DNA of 64,000 nucleotides from Candidatus Ozemibacter sibiricus (GTDB lineage Bacteria > Muiribacteriota > Ozemobacteria > Ozemobacterales > Ozemobacteraceae), in contig QOQW01000008.1 in NCBI GenBank assembly GCA_003327425.1, positions 62,001 to 126,000 on the forward strand, read 5' to 3'. Numbering within the stretch: position 1 is the first letter of the stretch; each line of letters starts with the position of its first letter. The notes below the pieces were generated by a model that made no database searches, had not been told where the DNA came from, and saw nothing but the letters and a program-made list of their open reading frames with translations. The position numbers were made by a program, and so were the translations under genes. Below are positions 16,629-24,777 of the stretch, in pieces.

Positions 16629-17154
16629 GGACGGTTTCCTCCTTCTCTCCCTTGAGGACGACGGTGGTGCGGGTGATCTGGCGGACCTCCCACCCGGCGA
16701 TGACATCGCCGACCCGAACGAACGTGTCATCGAGGATGGCGATGCGGTCTTTGTCAGACGTGATCAAGATGCCTTGCAGGGTCGGAACATACGCTCCTTG
16801 CGGCGTGCTCTTCTTGTCAGGCTCGACGATGACCGGCCCTGTCGCCGCCGGCTCGGGTGGCGGCTCGACCGGCGGGGCGATCAGGGGCTGGGGTTTTTTC
16901 CGGCCCGCGTCAGGATCATAGGGGCGGAAGATATCGCGGACGCGGTCCCAGGGGTCGGGACTGTCGGGGTTCATCTCGTCTTCGATGACCGCTTCGGAAC
17001 CTTCCCGCCCCGTTGGACCGGTCGCAGAGCCGGGCATGGCCTCGGCCAGGACGGCCGAACCGCCCGGCGCCGCGGTGGTCTGGCCGAAGACGACCCGCGA
17101 CAGCAGCAGCAGAACGAGGATGACGGTGAACAGGGCCAGATTGGTGCGGTCCAT
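16612..17154 (-). CDS. pilP: PilP-like pilus assembly protein
   Basis: A 180-residue protein between pilO and the secretin gene, the usual pilP position. An N-terminal membrane helix (LALFTVILVLLLLSRVVFG) has no lipobox Cys, unlike classical PilP. An acidic, Pro-rich linker follows, then a small beta domain (LQGILITSDKDRIAILDDTF...VRVGDVIAGWEV) that matches the PilP/GspC homology-region pattern. PilP links the inner-membrane PilMNO platform to the secretin. ATG 17154 has GGGGGA about 6 bases upstream; ATG 17160 overlaps the pilO stop. Confidence 0.78.
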   Translation of the reverse strand: MDRTNLALFTVILVLLLLSRVVFGQTTAAPGGSAVLAEAMPGSATGPTGREGSEAVIEDEMNPDSPDPWDRVRDIFRPYDPDAGRKKPQPLIAPPVEPPPEPAATGPVIVEPDKKSTPQGAYVPTLQGILITSDKDRIAILDDTFVRVGDVIAGWEVRQITRTTVVLKGEKEETVREINR

Positions 17155-17156
17155 GG

Positions 17157-17717
17157 TCATCCCCCGTAGACGAAGATCTTGACGATCAACGTGACGCCCA
17201 GCGGTTTGCCAGGGGCTGGCGTCGACAGGCGCAGGCCGGTGACCTCGATGAGGTTGGGCAGTTGTTCCAGCGTCGCGAGGTAGCGGCCGATGTGCCGAAA
17301 GGTGGTGAGAATCTCGAGGTGCACTTCCTGCTCTTCGTAGGTCACGGTGCCTTTGACCGGCGGATTGCTCAGTTCGACGTTGACGGTCTTGCGGGCCGGA
17401 GGCTTGGGGGTGACGGCCTCGAACCGCATCCCGGGCCCTTTCGTCGTCGTCAACTGTTCAAGGAGCGTGCCGGCCTCGCTGCGTCGCGGCAGCCGAGCCG
17501 CCAGCTCCTTCATCTGGCGGGCGGTTTCGGCCAGGTCTTTCTTCAAGCTGATCACCTGGTCCTGCACCCGCCGGGCGGTTTCGAGGTCGGCCTGCAGTTG
17601 CTGGTTGGCCTGGGTCTGGGCGAGAATGGCGGCCGTCCGCCCCGGATGCACCTGGGAATAGTCGTACCAGACCAGAGCGCAGACGATCAGGAGTCCGACG
17701 ATCAAATACCTGGTCAT
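17157..17717 (-). CDS. pilO: PilO, inner-membrane alignment protein of the type IV pilus
   Basis: A 186-residue bitopic protein. It has a membrane helix at residues 4-18, a coiled-coil segment (about 30-80, rich in Q/L/E heptads) and a ferredoxin-like C-terminal domain (EEQEVHLEILTTFRHIGRYL...LIEVTGLRL) typical of PilO/GspM. PilO heterodimerises with PilN; here PilN is fused to PilM in the gene just upstream (2-base gap). The end overlaps the pilP start region. Confidence 0.85.
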   Translation of the reverse strand: MTRYLIVGLLIVCALVWYDYSQVHPGRTAAILAQTQANQQLQADLETARRVQDQVISLKKDLAETARQMKELAARLPRRSEAGTLLEQLTTTKGPGMRFEAVTPKPPARKTVNVELSNPPVKGTVTYEEQEVHLEILTTFRHIGRYLATLEQLPNLIEVTGLRLSTPAPGKPLGVTLIVKIFVYGG

Positions 17718-17719
17718 GG

Positions 17720-19438
17720 TCAGTTCGCTCCCTGGACGACGCCGCAGGTGATGGTGAACAGGATCTGCCCGTTGCTTTCCCGCTTGCTTTCCCGTAGGAC
17801 GAGGTTGGAGATGGTGGGGGTGCCCTCGAGCTTCTTGAGGAAGGCAGAGAGCGCGGGGAAGGTCTGGCTGTACCCCTTGATCAGAATGATGTCGCCGCCG
17901 CGGGGAGGAGAGCCGACCGCGGCATCGAGGAAGGTGCGAGAGGAAAGTTCCATCAACCAGATCTCGGGAGGGAGGAGCGAATGCAGCAGCATCAGGAGCT
18001 TCGACCAGTAGATCTTGCGTTGGGTGATGTTGCGGATGAACGCGGTGCGGATGCGGACATCCTGCTGTTGCTTGGTGAGCTTGTCATTCTCGTCCTTGAT
18101 GGTGGCGACCTTGGCGAACTCGGCCGCCAGTCGCTGGTGCTCGACCTGCAGGCTGCTCAGGGTGGCCAGCGCCGGGCGGTAGACCAGGAACCAGTAGAGA
18201 ACCGGCACGATCGCCATGATGGCCAGCAGAATGCCGGGTAGAACGACCTGCTCGAGGAATTCCCGCTGCCGTCGGGCCGCCTCGGCGAGCAGCGGGGCCG
18301 TCAGATTCAAGATGTCGGGGCCGCTCTGCAAGCCGCTGAGCCCGGCCCCCATGGCGAGCGCCACCAGCGCGGTGCATTCGGCCGGCGGGTCGAGTTCGAC
18401 CGGCCCCTCCGGTTTGTACGGAATGCGCAGGAAGGGCTCCAGCTCTTTGACCTCGGGCACCATGATCCAGCCGCTCAGATGCTCGCGTAGCCCGCGGAGG
18501 TTGGCGCCGCCGCCGAAGATGTAGGCGCGCGCGACCTGCGCCTTCATCTGGCCCTTGAAATAGTCGAGCGACAGGCGCAGCTTCTGGGTCATGCGATCGA
18601 GGCCGCGCCGGATCAATTCGGACACCTGGACCTCGAGCGCCTCGGGCCCGTAGGAGGCCGCCTCCTCGGGAGTGAGGAGGCCGACGGTGGCCTTGTAGGC
18701 TTCGGCCATGTTGTGGTCGAGGGCCACATCCTGACCTTCGACCTTGTAGTCTTTGATGAGAGTCTGGCTCAGCTCTTCCCCGGCGAAGGGGAAGGTGCGG
18801 GCGAGGCGTAGGACCTGCTTGTCGCAGACGGTCACCTGGTTGCTGGTGGCGCCGAAGTTGATCATGGCCACCAGATAGGGCGGCTCCTCCTCCGCGAATT
18901 CCTGGTAGTGGTTGGCCAGCAGCACTTCGCGAGCGGCGATGGCGAAGGGAAAGGCCCCGATCAGTCGCAACCCGGCCTGCTGGAAGAGATTGGCCGTCTC
19001 TTGCAGATGGGACAGCGGGAACGTCACGGTCATGATCTGGAAGAGATTCGACATCTCGCCACGGGTTTCGCCCACCACCGCGTACACGAAGCCCAGGTGC
19101 GCCGCATCTTCAGGATTGGACAGCCCGGCCTTGAACTCGTTGTGCATGACCATGTCCAGGTTTTCCCGGCTCATGGCGGGCTTTTCCACGAATTTGACCT
19201 GATACTCCCGATCGCTGGTGACCAGGGCCGCGTCGGTGGTTCTGGCCTTCCACAGGTTGGCCAGTTCGGTCAGGGCGGCCAGGACCAGCGGCGGGGTGGC
19301 GGTGGCCCCCTCGCCATACCGGATCACCTGAAGGCCCAGGCAGACCGTTTTCTCCCCCTGGCGCTCCAGGAGGACCGCCTTGAGGGAGGTCGAACCGATG
19401 TCGACGCCGATGATCCGTTTGGGGGTTTCGGTGGCCAT
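17720..19438 (-). CDS. PilM-PilN fusion protein
   Basis: A 572-residue protein joining two components that are normally separate. Residues 1 to about 370 are the actin-like ATPase PilM, with phosphate loop VDIGSTSLKAVLL, FEKPAMSRENL-like middle and IFGGGANLRGL near the end. A membrane helix at about 395-415 (ILLAIMAIVPVLYWFLVY), a coiled coil and a C-terminal PilN domain with ELSSRTFLDA...GYSQTFPALSAFLKKLE follow. PilM normally binds the short cytoplasmic tail of PilN, so fusion fixes a 1:1 stoichiometry. GTG/ATG choice is clear: ATG 19438 starts just before the PilM core. Precedes pilO. Confidence 0.85.
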   Translation of the reverse strand: MATETPKRIIGVDIGSTSLKAVLLERQGEKTVCLGLQVIRYGEGATATPPLVLAALTELANLWKARTTDAALVTSDREYQVKFVEKPAMSRENLDMVMHNEFKAGLSNPEDAAHLGFVYAVVGETRGEMSNLFQIMTVTFPLSHLQETANLFQQAGLRLIGAFPFAIAAREVLLANHYQEFAEEEPPYLVAMINFGATSNQVTVCDKQVLRLARTFPFAGEELSQTLIKDYKVEGQDVALDHNMAEAYKATVGLLTPEEAASYGPEALEVQVSELIRRGLDRMTQKLRLSLDYFKGQMKAQVARAYIFGGGANLRGLREHLSGWIMVPEVKELEPFLRIPYKPEGPVELDPPAECTALVALAMGAGLSGLQSGPDILNLTAPLLAEAARRQREFLEQVVLPGILLAIMAIVPVLYWFLVYRPALATLSSLQVEHQRLAAEFAKVATIKDENDKLTKQQQDVRIRTAFIRNITQRKIYWSKLLMLLHSLLPPEIWLMELSSRTFLDAAVGSPPRGGDIILIKGYSQTFPALSAFLKKLEGTPTISNLVLRESKRESNGQILFTITCGVVQGAN

Positions 19439-19453
19439 GCGGCAAGGGGGCGA

Positions 19454-20788
19454 TCAGTCCGCGAAGCGGGGCCGGCGGGTCGGGTTCCGCTCGAGGAGCG
19501 CGCGGATCTTCTGTTGCCTGGCCCGCATCAGACGCGCGAAATCTTCGGTGGAGCGGGGAAGCGGCTCATCGGCGACGAGGTCGGCGACCGTCGACGGGGG
19601 AACAGGGTCGGCCGGCGGCGGGGCCGTCGTCACCGCTTCTTCGGCCGGGGCGGCCGTCGGGGCGGGGGCGGGCGGGACCGGCCCGATCAGCCGCAGGGCC
19701 GCATTGAGGGTGCCGATGATCTCGTAGCGGGTCACCGCTTCGTCGGGCGCGAGGCGCCCGGTCGGATACCCCATGCGCAGGCCGATGGCGGCCAGCCGGC
19801 GCGCTGCGCGTCCGGTCGGCGAATCGGGCCGCACGTCGGTGTAGGGGAATTCCTCGAGCGGCGGGGGTTCCACGAAGGCGTCGACCAGAGCCGCGGTCAG
19901 CCGTGCCAACTGGCCCCGGGTGGTGCTGCGGACGGCGGGGCCTTCCCCGACCACCTGCTGGACCGCGGCCAGTGGCGCGGGGCGGTCGGCGCGGGTCAGG
20001 ATCCCGCTGACCAGACCGGCGGTGTCGGCCAGCCCCATCGGACGATCGCCGTCGAGCCGGGGGCCCAGACGGGTGAAGGAGAAGGCGCCGGCGGCCTCGA
20101 GACGCCGGATGGGTTCGGTGAGCCAGCTCTCGGTCGACAGATCGAGGAAGGCGGGGCCACGCTCCGCCTGGTCGCGATCGGCCGCCAGACGGTTGGCCAT
20201 CACCTGCTCGTGCAACCGCACCAGCAGGTAGAGGCAGTCGCGGTTGGTCAGGGGGCGGCGCACGCGCAACCGGCCGTCTTCGTAGCCGCGGATGACCTCG
20301 TGCTTGAGCAGCCAGGCCAGGGCAGGCCGGTAGGCCCGCCGCGGCGTGTAGTCGGAAAACCGGCGGCGGCCCGCCGCAGGCGATGGCGGCGCCAGGATCC
20401 CTTCGTTCCAGAAATGGATGACCATGCGGAAGACGGTCTCGAACGCCTCGCGCCGCAGGACGATGGCCTGGTTGGGCTGGCGGGGCAGGATGCCGGCCTG
20501 GACCAGGTCGGCGAGGCGCCCGGCGATGGGCGATCCGGCCTGTTGCAGGATCTTCTGCACGGCCAGTCGGAAATTCTGGCTGGTGATCTCCTCCTTCCAC
20601 CCGGTGGCCGTGAACGCCGCGGGGGGGAGGAGGCCGAGGTCATACCCCTGCCGGATCTCGGGCGGCATCTGGGCCAGCGTCAGCGTCTGGCTGACGGCGG
20701 CCACCAGGGTCCGTCCGTCGATGGTCAGGGCCACCAGCAGAAGACCGGCCAGCGCGCCGGCCAGGAACTGCTTCTTCCCAGCATTCAT
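19454..20788 (-). CDS. SLH-domain exported protein within the pilus operon
   Basis: A 444-residue protein with an N-terminal signal or anchor helix (FLAGALAGLLLVALTI). Three or four S-layer-homology-like units can be read: LVQAGILPRQPNQAIVLRRE, WLLKHEVIRGYEDGRL...PLTNRDCLYLLVRL and the clearest, DVRPDSPTGRAARRLAAIGL then GYPTGRLAPDEAVTRYEIIG. SLH domains bind cell-wall polymers, and in some diderms they tie outer-membrane proteins to the wall. Lying between pilC and pilM, the protein may anchor the pilus channel to peptidoglycan; this is inference. The Pro/Ala-rich C-terminus ends in basic residues. Confidence 0.72.
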   Translation of the reverse strand: MNAGKKQFLAGALAGLLLVALTIDGRTLVAAVSQTLTLAQMPPEIRQGYDLGLLPPAAFTATGWKEEITSQNFRLAVQKILQQAGSPIAGRLADLVQAGILPRQPNQAIVLRREAFETVFRMVIHFWNEGILAPPSPAAGRRRFSDYTPRRAYRPALAWLLKHEVIRGYEDGRLRVRRPLTNRDCLYLLVRLHEQVMANRLAADRDQAERGPAFLDLSTESWLTEPIRRLEAAGAFSFTRLGPRLDGDRPMGLADTAGLVSGILTRADRPAPLAAVQQVVGEGPAVRSTTRGQLARLTAALVDAFVEPPPLEEFPYTDVRPDSPTGRAARRLAAIGLRMGYPTGRLAPDEAVTRYEIIGTLNAALRLIGPVPPAPAPTAAPAEEAVTTAPPPADPVPPSTVADLVADEPLPRSTEDFARLMRARQQKIRALLERNPTRRPRFAD

Positions 20789-20880
20789 GGCGATTCTCCC
20801 CGAATAGGCCTGAAAGGTCAGTCGATTCTTTCGTCAGGTTGCGGGGAATTGTTTAGCGAAAGAGAACCGTCGTCGCCGTG

Positions 20881-20895
20881 CCGGCGGCTCGCCGG
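20881..20895 (-). other. Hairpin directly after pilC
   Basis: CCGGCG and CGCCGG with a 3-base loop, starting at the base after the pilC stop. It lies in the 107-base gap before the SLH gene, the largest internal gap of the pilus operon. It lacks an adjacent T-run, so it may be a processing or attenuation site rather than a full terminator. Confidence 0.35.
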
Positions 20896-22110
20896 TCACT
20901 TCATCAGCTGGGTGATGTTGAACAGGGGCAGGAACATCGACAGCGCGATGGTGAGGACGATGACGCCCATGATGACGGTGAGGATCGGTTCGATGGCGGT
21001 CAGGATGGCGCTGATCGTCTCCTGCACCTCGGCGTCGAAATAGTCGCCGACCTTCTGCAGCATCAGGTCGATCTTGCCGGTGGTCTCGCCGACATGGATC
21101 ATCAAGGCGACCATGCTGGGGAAGAGGTGCTTGTTCAGATGCATGGGGCCGGTGAAGCTGCCGCCGCGTTCGACGCTGCTGTGGATCTGGTTGATCACAT
21201 CGCGGACGTAATCGTTGGGAATGGTGTCGCCGGCGATGCGCAGGGCGCGCAGGGCCGGCACGCCGCCTTTGATCAGGGCCCCGAGGGTGTGGGCGAAGCG
21301 TCCGACGTAGATCTTGCGGAACAGGGTGCCGAAGAGGGGCAGATGCAGCTCGATCCAGGACCAGATCCGCCAGCCGATCCGGGTGCGCAGGAAGAGCCAG
21401 AAGGCGACGATGGCGGTGAAGATCAGGCCGAGCAGCTGCGGCCACTGGTACCGCATGAAGTCGGAGACGGCCATGACCATCTTGGTGGGGAGGGGGAGCT
21501 TGTCTTCCTTGCCCTGGAAGAGTTGCATGAAGGTCGGGAAGACATAGGTCAGCAGGCCGATGACGACGCCGACCGCCACCACGCTGATGAGCGCCGGCAG
21601 GACGAGGGCGCTGCGGACGCGGCTCTTGGTCTTTTCCTGGTTCTCGGTATAGGCGGCGTAGCGCAGCAGGATCTGGTCCAGCATGCCGCCTTCCTCGCCG
21701 GCTTTGACCAGGCTGGTGAATAAGGGGGTGAAGATCTCGGGGTGGGCCTTGAGCGCTTCGGAGAAGGACTTGCCGCTGGCGATCTGGGCATTGATGTCGG
21801 TGAGGACCTGCTTGAGGGTGTAGTTGTCGGCCTGATCGGCCAGGGAAGCGAGGCTGGCGCGCAGGGAGCAGCCGGCATCGATCAGGGTGGCGAGGTTGAC
21901 GTAGAAGAACTTCAGCTCGTAGGCCGAGACCCACCGGAAGAACTTCATCAGATCGAGGGTGAACGACCCCTTGTCTTTCGGCTGGATCGAGGTGACCGAG
22001 ATGCCGACGGCGCTGAGCCGGTTGACCACCTCGGCGGGGGTCTCGCCGTTCTCTTCGCCGGTGACGAACTTGCCGGTGCCGTCGATGCCGTTGTAGGTGA
22101 AGATCGGCAC
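20896..22110 (-). CDS. pilC: PilC, type IV pilus inner-membrane platform protein
   Basis: A 404-residue protein with two repeated GspF domains. Each has a cytoplasmic helical bundle ending in a membrane helix. The first contains FFYVNLATLIDAGCSLRASL and GKSFSEALKAH, the second FAHTLGALIKGGVPALRALR and ERGGSFTGPM. Membrane segments lie near residues 170-190, 220-240 and 375-400. PilC anchors the assembly ATPase PilB, encoded just upstream with a 4-base gap. Length is as expected for the family. Confidence 0.93.
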   Translation of the reverse strand: MPIFTYNGIDGTGKFVTGEENGETPAEVVNRLSAVGISVTSIQPKDKGSFTLDLMKFFRWVSAYELKFFYVNLATLIDAGCSLRASLASLADQADNYTLKQVLTDINAQIASGKSFSEALKAHPEIFTPLFTSLVKAGEEGGMLDQILLRYAAYTENQEKTKSRVRSALVLPALISVVAVGVVIGLLTYVFPTFMQLFQGKEDKLPLPTKMVMAVSDFMRYQWPQLLGLIFTAIVAFWLFLRTRIGWRIWSWIELHLPLFGTLFRKIYVGRFAHTLGALIKGGVPALRALRIAGDTIPNDYVRDVINQIHSSVERGGSFTGPMHLNKHLFPSMVALMIHVGETTGKIDLMLQKVGDYFDAEVQETISAILTAIEPILTVIMGVIVLTIALSMFLPLFNITQLMK

Positions 22111-22114
22111 GGGG

Positions 22115-23827
22115 TCAGATCTCCTCGTTCTTGGTGACGCGCAGGATCTCTTCGACGGTGGTGATACCGCGCGCCGCCTTGTAGATGCCGCACTTGCGCA
22201 GGGGGATCATGCCGCGGGCGATGGCCGCCTTGCGGATCTCGGCGGCGGGGGTCTTGGCGGTGACCATGCGCCGGATGGTGTCATCGAGGGTCATCATCTC
22301 GTGGATGGCGGTGCGGCCTTTGTAGCCGCTGTTGCTGCACTGGACGCACCCTTTGCCCTGAGAGAAGGAGAGCTGCTCGGTGATGCCGAGCTGCTCCATC
22401 TGGAGGTCGGCGAGTTCTTCGGCGGAAGGGGTGTGGGGGCCCTTGCACTTGACGCAGATGCGCCGGACGAGGCGCTGGGCGAGCGCGGCCAGCAGGGTCG
22501 AGGCGATCAGGTAGGGTTCGACTTCGAGGTCGATGAGCCGGCCGATGGTCGACGGGGCGTCGTTGGTGTGGAGGGTCGAGAGCACGAGGTGGCCGGTCAT
22601 GGCGGCTTCGACCGCGATCTGGGCGGTCTCGCGGTCGCGGATTTCCCCGACCATGATGACGTTGGGGTCCTGGCGCATCAGGGCGCGCAGGGTGTGCGCG
22701 AAGGTGAGCCCGATATCGGGCTTGATCTGCACCTGGTTGACGCCGCGGATCTGCATTTCGACCGGGTCTTCGGCGGTGCTGATGTTGATCTTGGGGGAGA
22801 GGATGTAGTTGATGGCGGCGTAGAGGGTCGAAGTCTTGCCGCTGCCGGTGGGCCCGTTGAGCAGGATGATGCCGTTGGGCTGCCGGACGGCGGTCTCGAA
22901 GCGGGCCAGCAGGTCATCTTCGAACCCGACGTCGCGCAGGGAGAGGTTGAGCGCGCTCTTGTCGAGGATGCGGATGACGATCTTCTCGCCCCAGACCACG
23001 GGCAGGGCGCTGACGCGCAGGTCGACGTTCTTGTCGGTGATCTTGGCGCGGATGCGGCCGTCCTGGGGCAGGCGCTTCTCCGAGATGTCCATTTCGGCCA
23101 TGATCTTGACGCGGGAGATGATCTCGGCCTGGTTGGCTTTGGGCACACGGACCAGTTCGGAGAGGACGCCGTCGACGCGGATGCGGATGCGCAGATGATC
23201 TTCTTCGGGCTCGAGGTGGATGTCGGACGCCTTCTCGTGGATCGCCTGGCGGATCAGGTGGCTGACGAAGTTGACGACGGCCGCTTCGTCGTTGGCCATC
23301 AGGTCGAAGGCGGTGGCCTCGGTCGGCATCAGCGTGTTGAGCATCTCGGCGGCGGCGTCGTTGCGCTGCTTGATGGTCCTGAGGGCCTGGCTGACATCCT
23401 CGGCGCCGAAATAGCGACGGATGGCGCTGATGATGTGCGATTCGGGGGCGATCGCCTCTTCGACCTCGAGATTGGTCTGGTAGCGGATCTCGTCGACGAT
23501 GAAGGCGTCGAGCGGATCGGCCATGGCCACGGTCAGGCTGCGCCCCTTCTTGGCCACGGGCAGCAGCGTGTGGCTGCGCACGATGGTCTCGGGAATGAGC
23601 TTGAGGATCTCGGGCGGAATGTTGACTTCATCCATCTGGATGTAGGGAATCCCGAGCTGGCTGGCCAGCGCTTCGGCGATCTGCTCGTCGGTGCAGAACT
23701 TGAGGTCGGTCAGCACCTTGCCCAGCCGCTTGCCCATCTCCTTCTGCCGGGCGAGGGCTTCCTTGAGCTGGTCGGGGGTGATCAGGCCGGAGTCGACCAG
23801 GGCGTCGCCGAGACGTTTGCGGATCAT
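22115..23827 (-). CDS. pilB: PilB, type IV pilus assembly ATPase
   Basis: A 570-residue hexameric ATPase that powers pilus extension. The N-terminal MshEN/T2SSE_N region covers about residues 1-150. The catalytic core has Walker A GPTGSGKTSTLYAA (about 323-336), the Asp box DPVEMQIRGVNQVQ, Walker B-like RQDPNVIMVGEIRD and the His box HTNDAPS. A zinc-binding tetracysteine, CVKCKG (about 455) and CVQCSNSG (about 497), marks it as PilB/GspE rather than PilT. No pilT is in the window. It follows the TPR gene by 13 bases. Confidence 0.94.
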   Translation of the reverse strand: MIRKRLGDALVDSGLITPDQLKEALARQKEMGKRLGKVLTDLKFCTDEQIAEALASQLGIPYIQMDEVNIPPEILKLIPETIVRSHTLLPVAKKGRSLTVAMADPLDAFIVDEIRYQTNLEVEEAIAPESHIISAIRRYFGAEDVSQALRTIKQRNDAAAEMLNTLMPTEATAFDLMANDEAAVVNFVSHLIRQAIHEKASDIHLEPEEDHLRIRIRVDGVLSELVRVPKANQAEIISRVKIMAEMDISEKRLPQDGRIRAKITDKNVDLRVSALPVVWGEKIVIRILDKSALNLSLRDVGFEDDLLARFETAVRQPNGIILLNGPTGSGKTSTLYAAINYILSPKINISTAEDPVEMQIRGVNQVQIKPDIGLTFAHTLRALMRQDPNVIMVGEIRDRETAQIAVEAAMTGHLVLSTLHTNDAPSTIGRLIDLEVEPYLIASTLLAALAQRLVRRICVKCKGPHTPSAEELADLQMEQLGITEQLSFSQGKGCVQCSNSGYKGRTAIHEMMTLDDTIRRMVTAKTPAAEIRKAAIARGMIPLRKCGIYKAARGITTVEEILRVTKNEEI

Positions 23828-23840
23828 GGTCGGGGCGCGA

Positions 23841-24635
23841 TCACGGAGTGGTCATCCCGGCGGGGCCGGCCGGGGCGTCGTCGTCCCAGTGCCAGTAGTA
23901 GTGCCGGGCCTGGTGGAAGTTCGGATTGATCTTGAGGGCGGTGCGGAACTCGGCCATCGCTTTCTCTTTCAGCCCCTTGCGGCGATAGGCCATGCCGAGC
24001 TTGAAATGGAGGTCGGCAAAACCAGTAGGATGGGAGCGGAGGAAGGACTCCATCTGACGGATCGACTCGTCGAGCAGGGCCGGATCGTCGAACAGGGTCT
24101 CGCATTCATAGGGGAAGGGATTCTGCGAGCGCTGCGGCAGCGGCGGCAGGGCGATGATCTTCTTGAGGAGGGCGATGGCTTCGGCCAGGCGGCCTTCCTG
24201 TTCGTTGACCTGGGCCAGTACATACAGGGCGTCGCGGAACCGCTCGTTGCGAGCGAGGGCCTCGTTCAGACAGGCGCGGGCCTCGGCCAGGCGACCGGCC
24301 TCGAAATGGATCTTCCCCAGCCAGAAATGGGAATCGGGCCATTCCGGCTTCTGGGCGACCGCGTTCTCGAAGGCGGCGCGGGCGAGATCGAGCTGGCCGA
24401 GCAGGTCGTGGCAGCGGCCGATGGCCAGTTGCAGGGAGGTGTCGCGCGGCTCGAGCTGGCCGGCCTTGATGAAGGCGTCCAGGGCGTCCTGGTACTGGCC
24501 TTTCTTGAAATAGGCATGGCCGAGATCGCGATAGTACTTGGGCTGGTCGGGGCTGGCGGCGATGAGGATCTGGCAGCGCTCGATGACCTCATCGACCAGC
24601 TCCGGGCTGAAATAGGAGATGAATTCTTCGGGCAC
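23841..24635 (-). CDS. TPR protein, first gene of the pilus assembly operon
   Basis: A 264-residue protein built almost entirely of tetratricopeptide repeats (e.g. PKYYRDLGHAYFKKGQYQDA, DSHFWLGKIHFEAGRLAEAR, DLHFKLGMAYRRKGLKEKAM). No signal peptide or lipobox is seen, so it is probably cytoplasmic, unlike the PilF/PilW pilotins. The GTG at 24635 follows GGGGAGGGGAACC and lies 22 bases after a predicted transcription start; longer in-frame starts would sit upstream of that promoter. Likely a scaffold or regulator for PilB, judged by position only. Confidence 0.8.
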   Translation of the reverse strand: MPEEFISYFSPELVDEVIERCQILIAASPDQPKYYRDLGHAYFKKGQYQDALDAFIKAGQLEPRDTSLQLAIGRCHDLLGQLDLARAAFENAVAQKPEWPDSHFWLGKIHFEAGRLAEARACLNEALARNERFRDALYVLAQVNEQEGRLAEAIALLKKIIALPPLPQRSQNPFPYECETLFDDPALLDESIRQMESFLRSHPTGFADLHFKLGMAYRRKGLKEKAMAEFRTALKINPNFHQARHYYWHWDDDAPAGPAGMTTP

Positions 24636-24663
24636 GGTTCCCCTCCCCACTGATCTGACGCCC

Positions 24664-24692
24664 ATTCTAGGGAAGGGGGCGCCCCCTGTCAA
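24664..24692 (-). promoter_or_regulatory. Consensus promoter of the pilus assembly operon with palindromic spacer
   Basis: On the minus strand, -35 TTGACA (24692-24687), a 17-base spacer and -10 TAGAAT (24669-24664). The spacer contains the 12-base perfect palindrome GGGGGCGCCCCC (24675-24686), positioned where a regulator could act. The predicted start is near 24657. Confidence 0.7.
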
Positions 24693-24777
24693 CCCTGGCC
24701 TGGCCGTCCCAGGAAGGTTCGTGTCGCGCTTCGGCGCCGCCCTTGATCGGGTGATGGCGGCGCGGGGCGTTCGGCTT

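Noticed and set aside
18908-21043. A 711-codon plus-strand open frame
   Set aside because: Antisense across pilM::pilN and the SLH gene. Gly/Arg-rich shadow with no start signal.
22097-23929. A 610-codon plus-strand open frame
   Set aside because: Antisense to pilB, which has all expected motifs.
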